Assembly (NCBI RefSeq): GCF_009727055.1
Contig: NC_052357.1
Span: 2,910,639 to 2,974,638, forward strand
DNA from: Benincasa hispida
Lineage: Eukaryota; Streptophyta; Magnoliopsida; Cucurbitales; Cucurbitaceae
Length of the DNA: 64,000 bases
Direction: 5' to 3'
The notes below the pieces were generated by a model, which saw only the letters and a list, made by a program, of their open reading frames with translations, was not told the DNA's origin and made no database searches. The position numbers were made by a program, and so were the translations under genes. Below, in pieces: positions 11,310-22,120 of this stretch. Every line of letters begins with the position of its first letter. Position 1 is the first letter of the stretch.

Positions 11310-12110
11310 ATGGAGGATGTTGACAGAGATGAATGGGACAAAACCATGGATCTCAAGATGGAGTTTATGTACTTCAACTCAGTATGGGATCTTGTAGATC
11401 AAACTGATGGAGTAGGTTGCAAATGGATCTACAAGAGGAAACGAGGTGCTAATGGAAAGGTGATAACCTTCAAGGCTAGACTTGTGGCAAAGGGTTATAC
11501 CCAGGTGGAGGAAGTTGACTGTGAGGAAACTTTCTCACATGTTACTATGCTTAAGTCTATCTGCATCCTCCTATCCATTGCCTCATATTATGACTATGAG
11601 ATATGGCAAATGGATGTCAAGACTGCTTTTCTGCATGATAATCTTGAGGAGACCATTTACATGGAGTAACCCGAGGGATTCGTAGCCAAGGTTAGGAGCA
11701 AAAAGTTTGCGAACTGAATCGATCCATTTATGGACTGAAACATGCATCTCAATCTTGGAACATAAAGTTTGATAATGCAATCAAATCTTATGGCTTTGAC
11801 CAAAACGTTGATGAATGTTGTGTCTACAAGAAAATCATCAACAGTTTAGTAGTTTCCCTAGTGTTATATGTAGACGATATCCTACTCATTGGGAATGATG
11901 TAGGTTTACTGACTTTAGTTAAGAACTAGCTAGTGACCCAATTCCAAATGAAAGATTTAGGAGAGACTTAATTTGTTCTTGGGATTCAGATCTTTCGGGA
12001 TCGAAAGAACAAAGTGCTAGCACTGTCTCAAGCATTGTACATTGACAAGATGTTGATCAAGTACTCGATGCAAAACTCCAAAAGGGGCCTTTTGCCTTTT
12101 CGACATGGAG
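11310..12110 (+). pseudogene. Copia B reverse transcriptase
   Basis: The first half is open (11310-11669): VGCKWIYKRKRGANGKVITF, KARLVAKGYTQ, QMDVKTAFLHDNLEETIYM. This includes the first catalytic Asp of the palm (MDVKTAFL). After a stop at 11668 the rest is in changed frames, but the catalytic LYVDDILLIGND is legible near 11862-11900. The order integrase, RT, RNase H confirms copia. Multiple stops make it a clear pseudogene. Confidence 0.87.
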
Positions 12111-12114
12111 TACT

Positions 12115-12851
12115 TTGTCTAAGGAGCAGTTTCCTAAGATATCTCAAGAGGTTGAGGAAATGAGACGGGTCCCCTATGCATCTGCCGTTGGTAGTTTGAT
12201 GTATGCGATGTTATGTACCAGACCTGACATCTGCTACACTGTGGGGATAGTCTGTAGATATCAGTATAATCCAAGAAGGGTCACTGGACAACCGTCAAGA
12301 ACATCCTCAAATATCTTAGGAGAACGAGGGACTACATGCTTATGTATGGTTCTAAGGATTTGATCCTTACAGGATACACGGACTTTAATTTTCAGACTGA
12401 CAAGGATTCTAAGAAATCCACTTTAGGATCAATGTTCACTCTTGACATAGGGTCCGTAGTATGGCGAAGCACTAAGCAGGGGTGCATTGCTAACTCCACT
12501 ATGGAGGCCAAGTATGTAGCGGCTTGTGAAGCTGCTAAGGAGGGCGTTTGGCTCTGTAAGTTCCTGACTGATCTGGAAGTTTTTCTAGACGTGTCTAGGC
12601 CCATCACCTTTTATTGTGATAATAGTTGTGTTGTAGCGAATTTCAGAGAGCCTTGGAGTCACAATCGCGGCAAGCATATAAAACGAAAATACCATCTCAT
12701 CAGAGAGATTGTGCATCGAGGGGACGTGATTGTCACGAAGATAGCTTTGGAGCATAATGTTGCTGATCCATTTACTAATGCTCTCATGGCTATAATGTTT
12801 GAGGGTCACCTACAGAGCATGGGTCTACGGGACCGACCGCGGTTGGACTAG
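12115..12851 (+). pseudogene. Copia B RT tail and RNase H
   Basis: The frame 12115-12363 carries the RT connection (VPYASAVGSLMYAMLCTRPD). After a frameshift near 12340 a second frame (to 12851) encodes RNase H: LTGYTDFNFQTDKDSKKSTL, VVWRSTKQGCIANSTMEAKY, PITFYCDNS, HIKRKYHLIRE and HNVADPFTNAL. The carboxylates of DFN, MEAKY and YCDNS correspond to the catalytic set. It ends at the stop at 12849-12851, about 100 bp before the polypurine tract. Confidence 0.87.
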
Positions 12852-12940
12852 GGCAAGTGGGAGTATTGTTGTACTGGGCCTTTGTGCCCTAGTTTATTGT
12901 TTTGTACTTGTAATCATCTTGTACACCCCACTAGCTTTAG

Positions 12941-12954
12941 AACAAGTGAGAGAT
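12941..12954 (+). promoter_or_regulatory. Polypurine tract of copia B
   Basis: aacaagtgagagat lies directly before the TGTTGG of the 3' LTR, the position from which plus-strand DNA is primed. The same tract appears on the minus strand of element G (43705-43717). Confidence 0.8.
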
Positions 12955-13395
12955 TGTTGGGGTTGATGCCCTAAATCTCGTAGGGTCTTGTAGCTTGTAA
13001 ACAACTGTATGAACAAACGTTTTGTGAATGTAATGATATGAGATATTTTATTCACTACTATTTTTGAAATATGAGTTATTTTAGTTGCATTAACCACAAA
13101 CCAATAAACTAAGATCCCTGGTTATCTTTGTAACTTAAGCAAGTATGTGGAGACATATAGGTGGATCGTGCTTTAAGTGATAAACTAAATGGTCTGTAGT
13201 ATATGGATAAAGGAGGGAAACCTTATCCTGGTGACGCTACGGGTGTGGCCCGCTTCATAAGTGTTACAAGTGTTGTAAAGTGCTACAAATGGTTTGATCC
13301 TAAGGATTCATGTATTAGACATGCTAGCGGGGATGCTTTATACAAAGGAGTTTGTATAAGACCGGACCATGAAATTTTTAATCTCGTTATATTAC
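12955..13395 (+). mobile_element. 3' LTR of copia B, first part
   Basis: Starts TGTTGGGGTTGATGCC, matching the 5' LTR at 3057. It is interrupted at 13395 by element A, whose target duplication attac is at 13391-13395 and 24532-24536. The LTR resumes as gccgttcatgac at 24537. An ORF starting at 13203 (compare 3304 in the 5' LTR) is in both LTR copies but shows no codon-level sign of being a gene. Confidence 0.85.
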
Positions 13396-15233
13396 TGATA
13401 ACTTGTAGAAATACAAGTTATTTATGCTGCCTTATTCAGATATTGCAGCCAAACGAGAAGGAATATGCGTCGATTGTATGAAAATTAGCTCAGAAATACA
13501 ATAAATATAAACCATCGCAATTACACCCATTAACATCATTAAGATGGTAGAAGAGGATATTTCTACTACTGTTTTGCAGGAAACCAAGTCACCGCTTGCG
13601 ATCAAGGCTCAACAAGAAACTGAACAATGCATCTTTGTTACATTGCGCCCGTCAATCAACAAGGAAGAGACAATTAACGGAATGACGGCGCAATGTGACA
13701 ATCGATCCCGAGCTAAATTTCAAACGCATGCGGTAATAAAAACAACACCGCATGCGAGCAGTCGATCAGAAGATGCATCTGAGCAACACAAATGCGGAGG
13801 ATTGTGACACGTGTACAACTAACCGTTGTGCAGATTTTATGGTCTGATTGCATAACAGAAGGAATATTTATTCCTCCATCTTTGGAATTTCCATAACAAG
13901 AAGTGGGGTCCACAAGCCAAGAGTCAAAGCTTTTCACCTATAAATACCCCCATACAATTAAGAAAAGATATACTTGATACGAGGGCTAATTGATGCTAGA
14001 TCATTGAGAGAGAGGCTGAGCTGAGTACTGATCGGAAGAAATCCGGGAAGAGAAGAGACAAGGTCGAGAGGTGAGTCTTAGTGCGATTCTGGCAAATCCC
14101 CGCCATGTAGCTCTGTGCTTAGATCTCTGCTACCGGTTGAGCAAGCCTGAGAGGGAAGCTCATCCTTCCGCACGATCCATCCACGTCGGCAAGCAAATCT
14201 CCATCCAAATTGGTGCTAAGACGTTGGCATTTATTTGTATTTTTTTCTAACTCTATTTCATCCATTGTATTTCATTCTCTTAAGCTCTTCATTTATAAAT
14301 CACGTATCAGACGTTAAATAGTGTTATTGAATGTCTCGATCACTTTCATTTCTACTTTTCTGTCTATTTTCGCTCCTCCATTAATCAATTTCTCTATGAA
14401 TTTTTCTTAATACCTTGGTAATTAATATGGATTAAACGAGTAACTTAATTTGTGCTAAAGAGATAAATGCATTTAGCTAAGGCATGCTAGACGACATCTT
14501 CACCTGTGAGAGCATAAGTGAAGATGTCATTCTGATCTGTCGAGAGAAGGTTAGAAAAATGCGTTAACTAAAGCAAGTAGTACTTCCAGAGATGGAAGCA
14601 ACCTTGCATTAATTATGTTCGTCCCTGTTTCACCATAGAGATGTGGGAACGCGGCCGATCATCGAGAGGTGTACGCTAAGGGAAAAGCGAAACTGTACTT
14701 ATATCTTGAACGCAATTAAGGAACTTGCAATGTTTGTATTAATTATCTTATTTGTTTCTGCTTCACACATAAGAATTGTCACCACATTACACTATCTTTG
14801 TATAATCTTCACAGCCAGCCTTGACCTCAGTATCTTGTATCACGAAACCTGTATCTTGTATCATCTTAGCTTAGATTTACTTTAATGCAATTTATGTTAT
14901 TATCACATTTTTACCACTTTACTTTACTTTATCGCATGTCTAATTACTTGTACACAAATTATTTTATAAATGGAAAAACCCCTGGTTGCATATATCACAA
15001 ACATAATGCAATAACCTCAAATAGTCCTTGTGTTCGACCTCGGATCACACCGAGAAACTTGCGGTGAAATTATACTTGGTTTCAACGCATGGAAACTTGT
15101 GACAACGCACAACATACTACAAAAACATTCATTAATAACGTATATCTAGAAGTAGTATCACATATCATCACATAAAATCTATGTCATCAAGATTATGGCA
15201 TGGACTTGCATAATGCTAAAAATACGCTTTACA
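13396..15233 (+). mobile_element. 5' LTR of element A
   Basis: TGATAACTTG to TTTACA, 1838 bp. The start forms a hairpin with arms ACTTGT and ACAAGT around AGAAAT. A TATA-like box CTATAAATA lies at 13938-13946, a probable promoter for the element RNA. The copy at 22611-24531 is 83 bp longer because of an assembly duplication. Confidence 0.9.
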
Positions 15234-15239
15234 ATTTTA

Positions 15240-15257
15240 TGGCGCTGTTGCCATGGT
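15240..15257 (+). promoter_or_regulatory. Primer binding site of element A, tRNA-Asp type
   Basis: tggcgctgttgccatggt against the expected TGGCGCCGTTGCCGGGGA. It lies six bases after the LTR end. About 30 bases downstream is a 3'-splice-site-like string attttgcag (15281-15289). Confidence 0.8.
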
Positions 15258-15439
15258 TATTTTTTGAATATGTTTGTGGTATTTTGCAGGATAGATCTCT
15301 TTGTACTAGTTGTTCAATGGGAAGAGCAGTCTAACGGCTTATGAGTGCTAGAGTAATTCAGAAATTCTAAGCAGACCCAGAGATCAAGTGTATTATTCGC
15401 GCAAGAGCACATCAGGGCCGATTTAAGTAGCGAAGAAGC

Positions 15440-16279
15440 ATGGCTAATAATAACAAGGCTCCCGCAGGGAATCAAAAGGAAAATGGGCCAACGCAAGGCT
15501 CCATAATCATGATGTCCCAATGAGAGACTATGAGGCGCCAGATTTCTATAATTTCTCACCAGGAATCGCAAGAAAAACAAATGAGGAGAATGTAAGCGTT
15601 GAATTAAAACCAATTATACTGCAGAAGATTCAGAATATGGGTCAATTTGGAGGATTACAAGGAGAAGACCCACATGCGCATTTGACGAATTTTGTAGACG
15701 TGTTGAGCAGTCTCCATGCCTGATGTGAATCAAGAAAGACTTAAGTTATATCTTTTCCTGTACACACTGTGGGATGAAGTAAAGAGGTGGGCCCAGTCAT
15801 TAGAGCCAAATGAGATTAAAGCATGGGACCAGTTGGTTGATAGGTTCATGAACAGATTCTTTCCTCCAGTCGTCAACGCAAAGAGACGGAGGGATGTGCT
15901 GAATTTTGAGCAAAAGGGTTATGAAACCTTGAGCCCCGCATGGGTTCGATTCCGACAGCTAGTGAAGAGCTGTCCGCATATAGGGATTCCCGATAGTATT
16001 ATGATGGAAACCTTTTACAATGGCTTAGACCAATCAACGCAAGCAGTTGCTGATGCCTCCGCAGAAGGAGGATTAATGAACAGATCATATACGGAAGCGA
16101 AGAATATCTTGGATTGCATCTCGCGACATTCTGATGAGTGGATTGATATCGGGCTTGAGGTAAGTGGTCTAGAGCAAGAAAGAGTAGAAAGTGCCGATGT
16201 GTCAACTGATGCAATGAGCGCACTAGTCGATCAAATGACCACAATGACCTCACTTCTCCAGACGGTGGCTAACCAATAG
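15440..16279 (+). pseudogene. Element A gag, capsid region
   Basis: The ATG at 15440 (MANNNKAPAGNQKENG) fits the Athila gag start. A stop and frameshift near 15515 lead into RDYEAPDFYNFSPGIARK. The frame shifts again near 15716 into the retrotransposon gag domain (KLYLFLYTLWDEVKRWAQSL, WDQLVDRFMNRFFPP, SPAWVRFRQLVKSCPHIGIP, METFYNGLDQSTQ), which forms the capsid. A stop at 16277 precedes the nucleocapsid part. The matching gag of B2 is on the minus strand at 37600-38256. Confidence 0.88.
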
Positions 16280-16312
16280 AGAACTCTCTCTTAAGGATCA
16301 ACGTAAGTTAAT

Positions 16313-17023
16313 GTGGTGACTCACGTGGCCGCAATGAATTGCGTCCAATGTGGAGAGGGACATTCAATAGAAGTCTACCCATGGAATCAACAACCCGTAT
16401 ATTTTGTCTATGATGAATCGTTTGGTAGCATTTATAACCCTGGTTGGTGGGATCACCCAACTTCAAGTTGGGACGAGAATCACAACCAGGGGAGCCATAG
16501 TTTCTATCAGAACAGTTATCAAGGGGATAGAGGCAACCCTCCGGTCTTCATTACTTCGAACTATAACCCAGGTAATTCTCAAGGTACCACACTGTGACCA
16601 ACTGTTCTTATATGATACCTCTAGCAGCACCTCGACTCTAGAGACATCGTTAAAACATTTGAAAAGAGTGAGGCAATGAGACAGTCACAAGCTGACTCCC
16701 TTAAAGAATTAGAAGAGCAGATAGATCAGCTTACGAGGGAATTAAAGAAGAAAGTGCCTGGTACATGGCACAGCAACTCAGGAGCATCGGGGTAGCGAGG
16801 TAAAGAATAGTGTCACGCAGTGACATTGAGAAGTGGCAAAAAAACAGCCCCTATGCCATCAGTACCAGAAGCGACACTAACACTAGTAAATTTGACTGTT
16901 GAAGATGACCAGTCAACCAATAGTGGAAAAAGTACCAGTTCAGAAGCAAGTTCACCTATAAAAGTTAAAGCTCCTCAAGACTTGAATTCTCAATCAACGC
17001 AACCTCCAGATAATGAAACATAG
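16313..17023 (+). pseudogene. Element A gag, nucleocapsid and linker
   Basis: Carries a zinc knuckle CVQCGEGHSIEVYPW (Cys codon at 16340). The pattern is CX2CX3HX4 followed by Tyr in place of the last Cys (tac for tgc), so it should not bind zinc normally. YNPGWWDHP follows, as in related elements. After frame breaks the linker has TLRSGK at about 16823, a hallmark of Athila-type Gag-Pol just before the protease. It ends at a TAG at 17021-17023. Confidence 0.8.
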
Positions 17024-17965
17024 CAAGAACAGGACCTAAAAAGACAGCCAACACAACAAGAAGTAAGGCGGGATCCTCCACCTTTCCCGTTTAGGCTGAA
17101 GAAAAAGGGCGATAGTAAGCAATTTCAGAGGTTCTTGGACGTTCTTCGACAGCTCCACATTAACATTCCCTTGATAGAAGCACTAGAGTAGATGCCGAGT
17201 TATGTAAAATTTCTCAAGGACATCCTTGCCAATAAAAGAAAGATCGGGGAAAATGAAACAGTTGTGCCAACATATGAATGCAGTGCACTGTTTCAAAACA
17301 ATATCCCCACTAAAATGAAGGGTCCTGGGAGTTTTACGTTGCCCTGCTTAATTGGAGGGAAGATGGTCGGGAACGCGCTATGTGATTTAGGGGAAAGCAT
17401 GAATCTAATGCCCTTGTCGATTTTTAAGAAGCTGGATATTGGCAATGCAAGACCAACTACGATCATATTACAGTTGGCTAATATATCAATAAAGCATCCT
17501 GAGGGCAAGATAGAGGATATACTCGTGCATGTGGAAAAGTTTATCTTTCCAGCAGATTTTGTCATATTGGATTACGAAGCTGACAGAGAAGTCCCTATCA
17601 TCTTGGGTCACCCATTTCTCTCAATAGGGCGAGCACTGATCGATGTGCAAAAAGAAGAATTGACCATGAAGGTCGACGATCGGGAAGTAAAATTCAACAT
17701 ATTCAATGCGTTGAAGTACCCAAGTAACATGGAAAACTTCCAATATATTGAGGAACGGCGGGAAGAACATTGGCACGAACCCCTGAAGGAGCTGGAGGAA
17801 GAATATCTTGGAATCGGTGCAATATTGGAGGAGGACTACACCACAATTCATACTAAATCAAATTTTGAACCGCTCAAGTTATCTGAACGGACCTCACAAC
17901 GCATTAAGCCATCTTTGGAAGAGCCACCTGTGCTAGAGTTAAAAGTCATTGCCCGTGCACCTTAA
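17024..17965 (+). pseudogene. Element A aspartic protease
   Basis: Starts with the linker PPPFPFRLKKKGDSKQF, LHINIPLIEALE, then TAG (17189-17191) where Gln is usual, then PSYVKFLKDIL. The protease core reads FTLPCLIGG, ALCDLGESMNLMPLSIFKKL and PIILGHPFLSIGRALIDV. The active-site DLGA is changed to DLGE. The frame 17192-17965 is 257 codons and runs into the RT N-terminus in an overlapping frame at 17949. In F the same gene is split by element E. Confidence 0.88.
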
Positions 17966-18719
17966 GTATGCTTACTTAGGAAGTAACAACACATTACCAG
18001 TTATCATTTCTACATCACTGAGTAAGGAGAAAGAAGATGCACTCATACAGATCCTAAGAAATAACATAAAGTCCTTAGGATGGACCTTGGCAGACATTCG
18101 AGGAATCAGTCCCTCGTATTGTATGCATATGATTTTTCTGGAAGAAGGAAAGACAGGATCAGTAGAAAGGCAACGCCGCTTGAACCCGGCTATAAGGGAG
18201 GTCATAAAGAAGGAAATAGTGAAGTGGCTGGACGCAGGAGTCATATGCCCGATATCTGATAGCAGCTGGGTGAACCCAGTGTAGTGTGTTCCAAAGAAAG
18301 GGGGGATGATAATTGTCACTAATGACAAGAATGAATTAATTCCCACAAGAACGACTACGGGGTGGAGAATTTTCATGGATTATCGCAAGTTAAACTTGGC
18401 CACTAAAAAGGACCACTTTNACAAGAATGAATTAATTCCCACAAGAACGACTACGGGGTGGAGAATTTTCATGGATTATCGCAAGTTAAACTTGGCCACT
18501 AAAAAGGACCACTTTCCACTCCCGTTCATTAATAAGATGCTAGACAGACTTGCGGGGAATGAATTTTTTTTTGTTTTCTTGACGACTATTCAGGGTACAA
18601 TCAAATAGCAATTGCGTCGGAAGATCAGGATAAGACAACATTCACGTGCCATTTAGTACGTTTGTATTTCGACGCATGCCATTTGGACCCTGCAATGTGC
18701 TAGGCACTTTCCAACGATG
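17949..18719 (+). pseudogene. Element A reverse transcriptase, fingers and palm
   Basis: Opens with LKYAYLGSNNTLPVIIS, GISPSYCMHMIFLEEG, RRLNPAIREVIKKEIVKWLD and SSWVNPV, then TAG at 18282-18284 before CVPKKGG. Next come ELIPTRTTTGWRIFMDYRKL and KKDHFPLPFINKMLDRLAG. The 95 bases before the N at 18420 are duplicated after it, an assembly artefact that repeats ELIPTR...KKDHF. A frameshift after LAGNEFFF moves DDYSGYNQI to another frame. Confidence 0.87.
18325..18515. other. Assembly join: single N flanked by 95-bp duplication
   Basis: 18325-18419 and 18421-18515 are identical, separated by one N at 18420. It lies inside the RT gene of element A, where a tandem duplication would be implausible. 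Most likely an unmerged contig overlap. Confidence 0.85.
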
Positions 18720-18720
18720 A

Positions 18721-19098
18721 ATGATGGCAATATTCTCAGATTACTTGGAGGAGTCAGTCAAGGTATTCATGGATGATTTTTCAATCTTCGACAATAATTA
18801 CGACTCCTGTCTATCTAACCTTGAAAAGGTCTTGAAGAGATGCGTGGCAGCAAATCTTGTTTTGAACTGGGAAAAATGCCATTTTATGGTGGAAGAAGGA
18901 ATAGTTTTGGGTCACAAAATCTCTAAAGCAGGATTGGAAGTCGATCAGGCAAAAATTGATGCAATTTCCAAGTTACCCCCACTAGTGAACGTGAAAACAC
19001 TTAGGAGTTTTCTGGGACACGCTAGGTTTTATAGAAGATTTATTTGCGACTTCTCCCAGATCACAAGGCCCCTAAGTGCACTCCTTGAAGCTGACTGA
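18721..19098 (+). pseudogene. Element A reverse transcriptase, catalytic palm and thumb
   Basis: An open frame of 125 codons has the catalytic VFMDDFSIF (the FMDD form usual in Athila RT), then LVLNWEKCHFMVEEGIVLGH, KISKAGLEVDQAKIDAISKL and LRSFLGHARFYRRFI. It stops at TGA after LLEAD. The start is simply the first Met after a frame break; the homologous protein is continuous with the upstream RT. The same segment in F is at about 59343-59690. Confidence 0.88.
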
Positions 19099-19140
19099 CA
19101 ATATAATTTTGATGATGGGTGTACCAAAGCATTCAACACA

Positions 19141-19545
19141 TTGAAAGATGCATTCATCACCGCACCCATTCTGGTAGTGCCAGATTGGATGCAACTATTT
19201 GCGTTGATGTGTGACGCGAGTGGATATGCTGTAGGCGCAGTATTAAGTCAGCGCAAGGACAAGGTATTGCATCCTATGTATTATGCGAGTAAAATATTGA
19301 ATGATGCGCAGGAGAACTATACAACCATAGATAAGGAAATGCTTGCAGTGGTATTTGCACTTAAAAAATTCTGACAATACTTAATCGGATGAAACATTGT
19401 GGTGTATATGGATCACTCTGCGATCAAGTATTTGATGACAAAAAAGGATGCAAAACCAAGGCTTATACAGTGGATGTTGCTACTATAAGAGTTTAACCTA
19501 GAGATCAAAGACCGGAAGGGCACCGAGAACCAAGTCGCGGATCAT
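19141..19545 (+). pseudogene. Element A RNase H
   Basis: Frame 19141-19374 reads KDAFITAPILVVPDW, FALMCDASGYAVGAVLSQRK, HPMYYASKIL and YTTIDKEMLAVVFALKKF. CDAS holds the first catalytic Asp and DKEML the Glu. After a TGA it continues in frame with [17 protein letters not shown], and later [19 protein letters not shown], where VADHLSR holds the last catalytic Asp. A second in-frame stop (LLL*EFN) interrupts it. It would degrade RNA during reverse transcription. Confidence 0.85.
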
Positions 19546-20688
19546 TTGTCAAGATTGGAGAATTGTGAGGTTCAAGGTAAAGAAAAAGATATTGAAGAAA
19601 GATTCCCTGATGAGCTGCTGATGGCAGTAGGCATTAATGTTCCCTGGAATGCGGACATCGTGAATTTCATTGTTTGCGGTCAAATACCAGATGACTATAC
19701 TTACCAGCAGAAGAAGAAGCTAAGACATGATGTCAAATTTTATTTTTGGGACGACCCATTCCTATATCGATTTAGTCCTGACCATATATTATGTCGATGC
19801 GTTCCTAAGCACGAAGTCAAGCACATTCTGGAGATGTGTCATGAATCCCCTTATGGAGGACACTTTGGGGGGCAGCGGACTGCCGCAAAGGTTCTACAGT
19901 GTGGCTATTTTTGGCCAACACTATTCAAGGATTCCTAAACCCATGTTGTGCAATGCGACAGATGTCAGAGAATGGGGAATATATCCAAGAGAAATGAAAT
20001 GCCATTGACATCAATCTTAGAAGTGAAATTATTTGAAGTTTGGGGAATTGACTTCATGGGCCCATTTCCACCATCAGAAGGCCATCACTATATCCTGGTC
20101 ACGGTTGATTATGTGTCAAAATGGGTTGAGGCTATTACATGTGCCAAGAATGATGCGGCCATAGTGGCAAAGTTTCTTAAGAAAAATATTTTCGCTCGAT
20201 ATAGGACGCCACGGGCCTTAATTAGTGATGAGGGCTCTCACTTTATCAACCGCATAATTGCCAACCTGTTGACTAAATTTAATGTCAGCCATCGAGTTGC
20301 AACTGCTTATCACCCACAGACTAGTGGGCAGGCAGAGATTTCTAATCGAGAGATCAAAACTATCTTAGAGAAGGTAGTCAATACTTCTAGGAAGGATTGG
20401 TCACCCAAGCTTGAGGAAGCATTGTGGACATACAGGACTTCCTATAAAACACCAATTGGCATGTCCCTGTGTGCCCTGGTCTTTGGAAAAGCTTGTTATC
20501 TGCCGCTCGAGTTGGAACATATGGTGATGTGGGCATGCAAGAAGTTGAAGTTTGATTTAGCAAGTGCAGGGAAAGTCCAGAAGCTACAATTGAATCAATT
20601 GGTCGAATGGCGAAGGGACGCCTATGAAAATGCCAAGATCTATAAGGAGAAAACCAAGAAGTGGCATGATGACCGCATAAATGACTGA
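19546..20688 (+). pseudogene. Element A integrase, zinc and catalytic core
   Basis: The zinc domain (HHCC) reads HEVKHILEMCHESPYGGHFG, GQRTAAKVLQCGYFWP, then a stop and frame change at 19936, then CDRCQRMGN. The core has [10 protein letters not shown] (first Asp), [10 protein letters not shown] (second Asp) and [12 protein letters not shown] (Glu), the complete D,D,E set. [32 protein letters not shown] and [20 protein letters not shown] follow. The stop at 20686 precedes the C-terminal part. Confidence 0.9.
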
Positions 20689-20976
20689 ACATTCACCGAA
20701 GGTCAATAGGTATTATTATTTAACGCTCGTTTGCGATTGTTCCCAGGAAAGTTGAAGTCTCGCTGGTCTGAGCAATTCAAAATCAAGACTATCTTTCCTC
20801 ACGGCGCAGTGGAACTAAAAAATTTAGACGGGACCAACGCGTTAAAAGTCAATGGTCAACGAATTAAGCCTTACTACGGAGGTGACTTCGAGGGACGCAT
20901 GGAAACCATTGACTTGGCAAGCAGGATTAAATCGCTTGCAGTAATTCTGAGAACTTCTTTTAATCAGCATCCCTAA
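20689..20976 (+). pseudogene. Element A integrase C-terminus
   Basis: Two stops (20686 and near 20708) separate it from the core. It reads [55 protein letters not shown]. It corresponds to the GPY/F module; the usual GPF is changed to EQF, whereas F keeps GPF (about 61366). PHGAVEL is typical of Athila. No chromodomain follows; the frame ends at 20976. Confidence 0.83.
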
Positions 20977-21850
20977 CTATGTTTACTTGCTTTCTTTATA
21001 GTTTTCTTTTACTGCTTCCTAAATCTCGTTATTTACCATTTTTAGAAGTAGCATTTAATGCTTTCTGTAATTCTCTTCAATTTGATTTTTCATGTCATGT
21101 TTAATTCCTTTAATTTGTATACATTAGTAGCGTCATTCTTTAATGTTGTGAATGATTGGATGAAACATTAGACACCGCAAAGTCTTTTCGACTTGCGTTT
21201 TTTATGACTAAAAAAAAAAAATTTTTTTGGTATGTAATGCAATGATGGGTGCATTGTGAGTTAACAAGAGACACCTTGGTTCATTACACCCAAATGCATT
21301 GCGTTGAGTGGTGTGTTGCGCACGTATGTGTTCTTTGCCTTTCCTTAGTGAAAAGGCACTATGTTGAGGTAGTGATGCGTTGGTCGAAATACTGTGCGCC
21401 CGATCCTCCAGAAATGTAATGAATTAAGGGGTGTGTTGCGGGAGTACATGCAGTGTTGCCCGCCCTCAACAAAAATGTCTTTGCGTTAATAGAAGCGCAG
21501 TGTTAATGTTTAGCATGCACCCATCTGAATCAAATTAAAAAAAGATAACAGCTCAATTCTTTGATTTATTGTACAGGCAACAATTTTGTATTGCGTTAAT
21601 TTTTAATTATTTGTATACTTTGTTAATATTCAATACAAATGAGTACATATTTACTCCTTTTTTCCTGTGCCTTTTTCTTTATCATCCTTTGACAATATTT
21701 GCGATGTTCTGACCTTTTATTTTTTTGCGTTATTCGTTGCGTTGCCATGATGTATAATATGTTTATACTTAGAAACATTTCCCATACCTTGTAAATTCTG
21801 ACTAACACTTAGTTAATTCTTTGTTTCGCAGTACTTTACCTTTTATCTTT
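20977..21850 (+). other. Non-coding 3' region of element A, first part
   Basis: No gene seen. In Athila elements an env-like ORF can occupy this place, but none is visible here on the plus strand. The stretch holds poly-A/T runs (21211-21229) and a few gtgtgttgcg repeats (21310-21440). Confidence 0.5.
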
Positions 21851-21894
21851 CAAGGCAATGAGGACCTTGCTCATCTTTAAATTTGGGGATGGGG
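21851..21894 (+). promoter_or_regulatory. Inner hairpin plus polypurine-like tract, element A
   Basis: GGCAATGAGGACCTTGC (hairpin-capable, AGGA in the loop) is followed by taaatttggggatgggg. It parallels the terminal tract at 22578-22610 and the inner tracts of B2 (35461-35498) and E (55687-55729). It could be a second plus-strand primer site or an RNA signal; function is inferred only. Confidence 0.55.
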
Positions 21895-22065
21895 AAGGTC
21901 TGAGCAAATAAGATCAAGAATATGTGATCTTCAAGAAAATGCGTTCATTTTCATTTCCAAAAAAAAAAAAAATTATTTTTTTTTATACAAAACTCCAATG
22001 TCAGCGCGAGGAGAAACCTAAAAAATGTTCCCAACCTGATAAGGGTTTAGTTGTGAAAGGAGCCT

Positions 22066-22120
22066 GCTCGTAGTTAGATGTTCGTATGACACCCGTAGGA
22101 GCAAGCCAAAACTAAGATGG
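22066..22120 (+). repeat. ~50-nt conserved 3' motif, copy 1 (element A)
   Basis: Core GTAGTTAGATGTTCG then TATGACACCCGTAGGAGCAA and GCCAAAAC. A second copy is at 22231-22281. Homologous pairs are on the minus strand in B2 (35202-35258, 35339-35393) and E (55363-55420, 55504-55560). It is non-coding. Confidence 0.75.

Noticed and set aside
18325..18515. Biological tandem duplication within RT
   Set aside because: An exact copy joined by a single N, with the same signature at two other sites; an assembly artefact is far more likely.
18721..19098. Functional reverse transcriptase from the intact FMDD frame
   Set aside because: Upstream and downstream frames are broken by several stops and shifts; no complete Pol can be made.
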